A stretch of 64,000 bases of DNA from Hsuehochloa calcarea (taxonomy: Eukaryota > Streptophyta > Magnoliopsida > Poales > Poaceae). Made by a program: the position numbers and the translations under genes. The notes under the pieces are model-generated. The model had not been told where the DNA came from. It saw only the letters and a program-made list of their open reading frames with translations, and ran no database searches. The stretch covers positions 18,039,763 to 18,103,762 of the forward strand of contig CM070601.1 in NCBI GenBank assembly GCA_036346395.1, written 5' to 3'. Each line of letters begins with the position of its first letter. Position 1 is the first letter of the stretch. Of this stretch, positions 57,917 through 64,000 are shown piece after piece.

Positions 57917-58879
57917 ATGTCTAGTGAAGGTGTGTACACGCCGCCGGGCCGCCGCGGCAGCGGCAGCGGGAACGGCGCCGACGGTGACTATGGTAGCCAT
58001 GAGCTGGTTGTGCAGCAAGTGAAGGAGGCGGGGGTGACGGTGCGCTACCCCATGCTCTCGGAGAACAACTACGGTGTGTGGGCGGTGAAGATGAAGATCT
58101 TCATGCGTGCACAAGGCGTGTGGGCGGCGGTGGAGGGCGATGAAGCGGTCGATGAGAAGAAGGACCAGATGGCTCTCGCCGCCATCGTCCAAGCTGTGCC
58201 GGAGGCTGTGGTGATGGCCATATCCGAGAAGGAGACGGCGAAGGAGGCTTGGGACGCTCTAAAGAAGATGCATGTTGGGGAAGATCGTGTCAAGAAGGCC
58301 CGAGTACAAACTCTCAAGAGGGAGCTTAACGGTATTAACATGAGTGAATATGAGAAAGTTAATGAATTTGCTTTGAAGGTTACCACCATCGTGAACGAGA
58401 TACGTTCTCTCGGCACGAAAGTGGAGGAGAGTACCGTGGTGGAGAAGCTCCTACACTCCGTCCCCGATAATTTCCTACCCATTGTTAGTACTATTGAACA
58501 ATGGGGTGATGTGACGGAGATGTCGGTGGCCGAGACCATCGGGCGTTTGCGGGCGTTCGAGGAGACTTCAAAGGGGCGACGTCGTGAAAGAGAAGGCGAG
58601 CAGCAGCTGTTGTTCACGCGCGGGGAGCCGCTGCTCACACGTGCCGAGTGGGAGGCCAAGGTCGCTGAAGAGCAGAAAAGCGGCGAGGGCTCCGACAACG
58701 GCGTCAACAAAAATGGTGACAAGAAGTACCGCGGCAAGTTCGACAAGTCAAAGATTGATTGTCGCAACTGTGGTGAGTTTGGTCACTTCGCCGACGAGTG
58801 CGACGAACCGAAGAAGGTGACCAAGGCAGTGGCGCAGCTTGCCATTGCTGATGCGGATTATGAGCCCGCACTGCTTTGA
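57917..58879 (+). CDS. gag: Copia-type gag with zinc knuckle, intact
   Basis: 320 residues. After a Gly-rich start (MSSEGVYTPPGRRGSGSG) the copia gag domain occupies about residues 40-225: YPMLSENNYGVWAVKMKIF, then AKEAWDALKKMHVG, LKRELNGINMSEYEKVNEF and VEKLLHSVPDNFLPIVSTIE. One zinc knuckle, CRNCGEFGHFADEC (C-x2-C-x4-H-x4-C), sits near residues 287-300. No frameshift or stop. The ATG at 57917 is preferred over one at 57881, which lies inside the LTR and would translate the primer site. It would form particles and package RNA; with no protease or RT it depends on a partner element. Confidence 0.92.
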   Translation: MSSEGVYTPPGRRGSGSGNGADGDYGSHELVVQQVKEAGVTVRYPMLSENNYGVWAVKMKIFMRAQGVWAAVEGDEAVDEKKDQMALAAIVQAVPEAVVMAISEKETAKEAWDALKKMHVGEDRVKKARVQTLKRELNGINMSEYEKVNEFALKVTTIVNEIRSLGTKVEESTVVEKLLHSVPDNFLPIVSTIEQWGDVTEMSVAETIGRLRAFEETSKGRRREREGEQQLLFTRGEPLLTRAEWEAKVAEEQKSGEGSDNGVNKNGDKKYRGKFDKSKIDCRNCGEFGHFADECDEPKKVTKAVAQLAIADADYEPALL

Positions 58880-58929
58880 AGTCCCGCATGGAGCTGGAAA
58901 AATAAAGCCAACAAGATTAGGGGGGTGAT

Positions 58930-59353
58930 TGTTATACTTAAATCTTGTTGTTGCAGTCAATCTTGCATTAGGTGCATGCATCGGTTGGTTTAGTTTGAAT
59001 TAGTCCATGATCCGATTAGTGCGGATGGTGGCGAGTCAGTTAGTTGAATGAGCTTGCATGCAGTTTGTTAGGCTTGCATGCATTCTGTTATCTCTAGCCT
59101 ATGTGCGTGCGTGTGCAGTGTATTTAAAGGAGTCATTAGCATGTGTGCTAAGTGCTAAGAGAGGCCAAGTATATTTGGTGTGTCCAGAAAAATAAGAGCA
59201 GAGCCAGAGTGGGCGCTGGTGTGCAGCGCCACAAAATTGTCCTGTGTGTGCGTGTTCTCAAATGACCAAAATATCTTGCGTGCGTTTGAGCTAGTGTTCA
59301 GAGTATTGAAGATTGTGAGAGAGTGGGTGTGATTGAGAGGAACTGATCCAACA
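58930..59353 (+). repeat. 3' LTR of the TR-GAG element
   Basis: Runs from TGTTATACTTAAATC to GATCCAACA, with a 20-base insertion near 59060 that duplicates GCTTGCATGCA relative to the 5' LTR. Confidence 0.92.
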
Positions 59354-59394
59354 GTAGTATCCTCAAATCTAAAATGATTTGAACAACGTAAGGT

Positions 59395-60115
59395 AGAAGT
59401 CATGGTTCTCGTAACCGGCCGAAAACCGGCCGATTTTCAATTATACATGTTTTAATGTTACCCGGTTAAATTGCAAACCGGGTTTAAAAAACCCGGCCCA
59501 ATTTGAAATGGGGCCAGCCCAAATAAGCCCATTTGGCCGCCTCTAGTGATTGCCCTAGTCATAGGTACTGACTCCATCCTCTCCTTTCATTTTCGGTGGC
59601 GGCTCGATTTGTTCCTCTCTTCCTCCTCCGATCCTCTGTCCTCTTCGTCGGCAGTCGGGGGCTCGGGGTACAACGTAATGATGGCAACGAGGACGGAGAT
59701 TTACGTGCCCCACGAGACCACTCCATCCTCTCCATTCAGCGGTGGCTCGATTTGGTTGGTTCTTTGTCTCTTCCTCCTCCGATCCTCTGCTTCTCTTCGT
59801 CGGGGGTCGGGGGCTTAGGGCACACCATGTTTATAGCGGCGAGTTCCCCACGAGGCCGTAGCCGACTCCATCCTTTCCATTCAATGGCGGCTCGATTTGG
59901 TTGGTTCTCCGTCTCTTTCTCCTCCGATCTTCTTTGTCAGCGCCCGGGGGCTCGGGCAAGCACCAAGAAATAGTGGGGAGGGCGATGGAGGGCTTTCCAT
60001 CTGTATCAAGCTTCTTTGCATTTTGGAACATAGAAAATTTCTAAAAATCGGCCAAACCGGTCCTGTCGGTACCTCTAATAAATAATTCAAACCGGTTACC
60101 AAAACTCTGGATAGA
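59395..60115. mobile_element. Possible non-autonomous element with CCGGTTACC-rich ends
   Basis: The left side (GGTTCTCGTAACCGGCCG, then CGGCCGATTTT) and the right side (AAATCGGCC, then AACCGGTTACCAAAACTCT) are imperfect inverted counterparts. Between them lie three tandem units of about 150 bases. No target duplication was found, so the class (perhaps hAT-like) is open. Confidence 0.4.
59567..59965. repeat. Three tandem units of about 150 bp
   Basis: Each unit has ACTCCATCCT...TCCATTCA..GGCTCGATTTG, then TCCTCCGAT, TCGTCGG and GGGGGCTCGGG words. Units start near 59570, 59722 and 59867. Frames that read through them are arginine/serine-rich artefacts. Confidence 0.75.
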
Positions 60116-60814
60116 ACGTCCTAGGTAACTAAGGGCATGTTTGGAATATAGAAATTTCACAATAATCTTGAAATGAAGCAGTTTAATTCTGCCTGTAGAA
60201 ATTGTGTAAGATTCCTACATTTTCAGCGAGTCCTAAGTGATGTGCCAAATTCCTATTCAGGAGCGCCCCCCCCCCACCCCACCCCAAAAAAAAACAGTAT
60301 CTACGCTCGATGATTGGTTACTTTCCAAGATGGGGTTCAGCTTAAAGATGATGCAAATCGAGGAACTAGCCGGCTCCAATGGGATCTTCTTGAAGTTCTA
60401 GCACTTAGCAATACTCAGAAAAAAGCTAGAGGGAAAATCAGATCTGTTCCCACTGGGAGTACTTCTGTTGATCTTACTGTAAGTCTGTAACTCAACATAC
60501 ATGTATGATGTATGACGTCCTTAATTTGTCCAAATTAAGCTCCAAATTACCACTACTAATCTTGCTTTACATAAAAAGTGGCAGGGCATTATTGGGGAAT
60601 TGTTTATGCCATCCCCTTCAACCCAACCAAAATTACCCAAGCGGCATTTCTGTCCATGGCGCGTGTATATATACTGCTCTTGTCCTCCATTCTCAAACTG
60701 TGACCTAATCATAAGCTCGCTCGATCTCATCAATCTCCCTTAGCGAACCAACTAACCACCGCTCGCTCTCTTCTTGTTCTTCTCCTTGCTCGATCTCTAC
60801 TAGTCTGTCTAGGC
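60116..60814 (+). promoter_or_regulatory. Upstream region of the LURP-one-related gene
   Basis: Contains TATATATA at 60666-60673, about 140 bases before the ATG and the likely core promoter, followed by a CT-rich leader. A homopolymer stretch CCCCCCCCC/AAAAAAAA is at 60266-60294. No other gene seen. Confidence 0.55.
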
Positions 60815-61489
60815 ATGGCGAAGGTGCACCCGAACGTGGCCGTGCCGTCCCTACTCGAGCCGGCGACGTCCGGCGGCGGCGCGAAGGCGGCGGCTGCTTC
60901 TGCTGCCGATGACCAGGAGCCGGTCACATTGACGGTGTGGTGCAAGTCGCTGCTGTTCAACTGCCGGGGGTTTACGGTGTTCGACGCGGGCGGCAACCTC
61001 GTGTACCGCGTGGACAGCTACGCGTCCGACTCCCGCGCCGAGGTCGTGCTCATGGACGCCGCGGGGCGCCCCATGCTCACCGTCCGCCGCAAGAAGATCA
61101 TCAGCCTGGGGGGAGAGCAGTGGCTGGTGTATCCCGGCGAGGAGACGAGCCTGCCGCCGCTCTACGCGGTGAAGCGGGCGGTGCAGTACATGCGCGGCGG
61201 CGGCGGCGGCAAGTCCATGGCGCACGTCACGCCCTGCTCTGGCGTGGGCGCCGCCGCCCACGGCGTTGGCGGGTACGAGGTGGAAGGGTCGTACGTGCGG
61301 CGGTGCTGCGCGGTTTACGACGAGCAGCGGCGCGCCGTGGCGGAGGTGCAGCAGAAGGAGGCGGTCGGCACGGACGTGTTCCGGCTTGTGGTGCGGCCGG
61401 GGATGGAGGTGTCGCTGGCCATGGCCGTCGTGCTGGCGCTGGACCATATGTTCGGGAAGCCGTCGCTCCTCAGGAGCTGGTCCTCGTAG
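60815..61489 (+). CDS. LURP-one-related (LOR, DUF567) protein
   Basis: A single open frame of 224 residues. A low-complexity Ala/Gly N-terminus (to about residue 35) precedes the LOR domain: VTLTVWCKSLLFNCRGFTVFD (residues about 37-57), GNLVYRVDSYASD, then LTVRRKKIISLGGEQWLVY and RLVVRPGMEVSLAMAVVLAL near the C-terminus. The family folds as a Tubby-like beta barrel around a central helix; LURP1 in Arabidopsis is needed for basal defence against an oomycete, but most members have no assigned role. No signal peptide, so probably cytosolic or membrane-peripheral. Many family members have an intron; none is needed here. TATA box upstream, no lesions. Family assignment is firm, function is not. 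Confidence 0.9.
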   Translation: MAKVHPNVAVPSLLEPATSGGGAKAAAASAADDQEPVTLTVWCKSLLFNCRGFTVFDAGGNLVYRVDSYASDSRAEVVLMDAAGRPMLTVRRKKIISLGGEQWLVYPGEETSLPPLYAVKRAVQYMRGGGGGKSMAHVTPCSGVGAAAHGVGGYEVEGSYVRRCCAVYDEQRRAVAEVQQKEAVGTDVFRLVVRPGMEVSLAMAVVLALDHMFGKPSLLRSWSS

Positions 61490-62492
61490 TTCTGTGTCGT
61501 TTCATCAATTTTCTTAGGTCCTTTTTGCTTCCTTTCCCCCCCTCAACAGAAATTTCCAACGTTTGTTGGGCCTGAGAGCAAAAGAAGAATTGCTAGTTCT
61601 TGGTTGCCTCTTTCTCTTCGATGATATATGATCGAAGATCGGTCGGTCAATTAGGGGTCTCCCATATATTTTGCATAGTGTAAACCTCGCACTATGTAAA
61701 GAGGGATGAAATTGTAAATGCTTTTTTTTAAAAAAGAACAAAACAAAAAAATGGGGTCACAGTAGGCCAATTTCCCTGTCCATGTCTTGTCTTTTTGGTC
61801 TTTGGTAGCCTCTGTGGAGCCTGAAATCTGAACTGCATGTCAGAAAAACCCTTGGCCAGCTTTGCTCCGGCGGTTCAACATCCATAGAAAAAGGGAAGGA
61901 GACGCATTGCATTTTGTCTCTTCCCCACGTACCCCCTAGCACAAAGCCTGAACTGGCAGTGGCAGGACCGTGACTACATGCTAGATCAGGGCCATGCATC
62001 ATCCAATCCACGCACTTTGCCTGCCTGGGATTCTCATTCTCCCAAACAGAAAAAGGTTGGCGCCGTGTTCCTTTCCAGATAGCAGAGCGAGGCGTACGTG
62101 GTCGGTCGGTCCGGCTACGAGCTAATGATGATGGGTGCGCGTGTTGAATTTTCATCACCGAAAGTTGCGCAACCAGCCTACGCGTAGGGTGCCCCCTCTG
62201 TGCGTCGCCTCAAGATAATATTGCGGTGCGCGCGGCTTGTTCTCCCAAGCGTGCACTATGCTGTCAGTACGGTAGTGGAGCACATCACGTAGCGCCGGTA
62301 TTGCAACAGTGGGTGCTCAGAAATCAGAATCCAGTCCGGTTGATTGCGCCCCAGTTGTAGTCTGGATCTCCTACTTTCTTACCATGCATGAACTGTATTG
62401 TGACCTTCTTTCTATTAAGAGTTGCGCTTGTATGCTCTCCAAAAATAGATTAAACGCCCTCGCACATCAGCTAAAAAGAGTATAAAGTTGTG
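61490..62492. other. 3' region of the LOR gene and intergenic DNA
   Basis: 3' UTR probably to about 61720. Beyond that no gene or element terminus is evident. Confidence 0.5.
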
Positions 62493-62789
62493 TTGTGACA
62501 AAGTTTGTAGTAGCGAAATTAAGAGTTGAGCTCATGTGTGTAAGAATTGGTCACCTACGGTAACCCGCACTTCTAGTACTTAGTATTTGTTAGTTGTGAT
62601 TTGATGTGAGCGGCTCGGTCGCCTGGAATCACAACGGTCTTGCCTTTTACGTGAGCGGCTCGGTCGCCCGAATGCTGAACAAAACACTAAGTAGTAAGAA
62701 GGAAATGCTATACAACTCAGGATAGTTGGTGTAGTATGTGTATAAGTCCTTATTAGTGTGGGTATTTGGGTCACGTCGATTCCTAACGA
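62493..62789 (+). repeat. Probable 5' LTR of a copia element running off the window
   Basis: Left end guessed at TGTTGTGACAAAG; the right end is fixed by the primer site at 62791. The 18-base word GTGAGCGGCTCGGTCGCC occurs twice (62606-62623 and 62651-62668). Only one LTR is in the window, so the left border is uncertain. Confidence 0.45.
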
Positions 62790-62790
62790 T

Positions 62791-62802
62791 TGGTATCAGA
62801 GC
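62791..62802 (+). other. Primer-binding site, with a second degenerate copy
   Basis: TGGTATCAGAGC at 62791, and 32 bases later TGGTACCAAAGC (62823-62834). The first is the initiator-Met primer site. Confidence 0.8.
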
Positions 62803-63054
62803 TGGTACCGATTCTCAACAATTGGTACCAAAGCCAGGTTGTCCGGGACCGTCAGCAGCGGGAGGAGTGTACAGTAAGTGTTGGGTATTTACATTGGTTG
62901 GTGTAGTTTTTGGTAAACGCATGGCGCTTACATTGCTCGGTGTGGCATCGAGGGGCGCTGAGGGGTCATTCTGGTGGAGATCACAGTCTAGGACTATGAA
63001 GATCACTGATCTGGGACCAAGCAAAGTTGACGCAGAGCATCAGCATCAGTCGAG

Positions 63055-64000
63055 ATGGTGGATCTCATGAGCGCAAGTAGTGGAATGAAGAGGCTCAATA
63101 GTCACAACTATGTGAGGTCGTTGCAGGCACCGAGACAACTCCTCCAGAGAATACAGAAGTCTTGCGGAAGTGGTGCATCGAGGCGGGCAAGACTATGTTC
63201 GTGTTGAAGATGACTATCGAGGAGGACCTAGTGGAGCATATCTGAGATGCAGAGACACCAGAGGTGGCTCAGGCAACATTGGTGAAACTATTCTCAAAGA
63301 AGAATGAGGCGCGACTCTAGCTCCTAGAGAATGAGCTTGCAGGTATCTCACATGGCACTCTAAGTATTAGTTAGTACTTTAATAAGGTGAAAAATATTTG
63401 CCGTCAGATATCTCAGCTTGACCCTGAGGAGAAGGTCAATGAAACAAGGATGAAGATAATCATCACCCATGGCCTAAAACCCGAGTATAGTGGGGTTTAT
63501 GGCCGTAGTGTAATGATGGTCGAAGCAGCCATCATTAGTGGATTTGGATAATTTGTTCGCTAATCAGGAGGCATTGGCCAAGCATATGGACAGGATCACC
63601 CTGAAGGAAGAGGATGGAGAATAAGCACTCTTCATCTCAGAAGGAAACGTGGCTACTGCAAGAGATTTTATCCTGGAGGGATGCATCAGTGAAGAAGAGT
63701 GTGATGCTCAAGCTGCAATCTCAATGGAAGATGAGTTTACTTTGTTGGAGACTTGACGTAGCCTGATCATCCATCGACTAATTTCATGACTCTAGAAAAA
63801 TCTAGAGAAGAAGAAGAATTGGATGCTGAAGGTGGCTTCTCCATAGAGGTGAGAAAGCAAGATTACCTTGGTGAGCTTCTAGTATTTGGATACAATAGTG
63901 ATCAAGATAGGGAGGCTCTCACCGACAACGACAAAGCTACTACGTTGAAGGAGAAAGAGCATATATCTTCTGAAGTTGAGAAGCCTCATGAGAATAATGA
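63055..64000 (+). pseudogene. gag: Copia gag relic, truncated by the window end
   Basis: From ATG 63055 short stretches read as copia gag: KRLNSHNYVR (63090), KWCIEAGKTMF (63163), LENELAGISHG (63325), YFNKVKNICRQISQLDPEEK (63374) and LKPEY (63474). They lie in shifting frames with stops at about 63244, 63318 and 63370, so it is not functional. It differs from the other three gags in the window. The end at 64000 is the window edge. Confidence 0.7.

Larger units (their letters stand above)
57499..59353 (+). mobile_element. Complete gag-only copia element (TR-GAG type), TSD GTAGT
   Basis: 1,855 bp in all: 5' LTR 57499-57901, initiator-Met primer site, one gag frame (57917-58879), polypurine tract (TTAGGGGGGTGA, 58917-58928) and 3' LTR 58930-59353. 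GTAGT flanks both ends (57494-57498 and 59354-59358). The two LTRs differ by only a few single bases and one 20-base insertion in the 3' copy, so insertion is recent. There is no space for pol: 50 bases separate the gag stop from the 3' LTR. Terminal-repeat retrotransposons carrying only GAG (TR-GAG) are a described plant class; movement would need pol supplied by another copia element. Confidence 0.92.

Noticed and set aside
58069..58767. 232-residue minus-strand open frame
   Set aside because: Antisense of the TR-GAG gag gene, no domain.
62738..63070. 110-residue plus-strand open frame
   Set aside because: Runs across the copia LTR end and primer site and is out of frame with the gag relic.

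Overview
The window is nuclear DNA of a grass (Poaceae). Evidence: GT-AG spliced genes with typical plant proteins (a TLC-domain membrane protein, ribosomal protein eL43, a CHX-type cation/H+ antiporter, a LURP-one-related protein), GC-rich coding exons, and many plant mobile elements (Ty1/copia elements primed by the initiator-Met tRNA word TGGTATCAGAGC, a CACTA end with TTTGCCGAGTGC sub-terminal words, hAT and Stowaway MITEs). The CACTA words suggest a panicoid grass, but that is recall of families, not a measurement. Nothing prokaryotic, viral or organellar was recognised.

Layout. 1-1396: intergenic, with a LINE RT zinc-binding fragment. 1397-13229: one large LTR element in minus orientation, bounded by GACAC duplications. 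It consists of two long LTR-like copies fused head to tail with no coding interior; the left copy is itself interrupted by a 1.74-kb solo LTR (5132-6874, TSD GTAAA). 13560-14242: a frameshifted small gene with a TATA box. 14419-20154: a duplicated 0.95-kb segment flanking the 5' part of a CACTA element that contains a long hairpin. 20923-27022: copia element 1, with readable gag and broken pol. 27338-37694: the gene island, holding a TLC gene (minus, 8 exons), eL43 (plus, 5 exons) and a CHX antiporter (plus, 4 exons). 38426-43903: copia element 2, with a collapsed 3' LTR, a deleted RT core and TSD CCTCC. 43909-57493: mostly anonymous DNA with a possible membrane-anchored first exon (47478), a 145-bp tandem array (51190-52075), a second solo LTR of the same family (54111-55998, TSD CACTT) and a Stowaway MITE. 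57499-59353: a complete, apparently young copia-type element whose only gene is gag (a TR-GAG element). 60815-61489: a LURP-one-related gene. 62493-64000: the start of another decayed copia element running off the window.

How it fits together. The four host genes are independent housekeeping or membrane functions and do not form a pathway; eL43 carries the telo-box and site II promoter words usual for ribosomal protein genes. The rest is a record of nested insertion, LTR recombination and deletion. The least routine objects are the gag-only element, the LTR-LTR fusion whose removal restores a 36-bp tandem repeat in the host DNA, the word-by-word replacement of palindromic motifs between two LTRs of one family, and a conserved array of CCAACG words in the leaders of the two copia elements.
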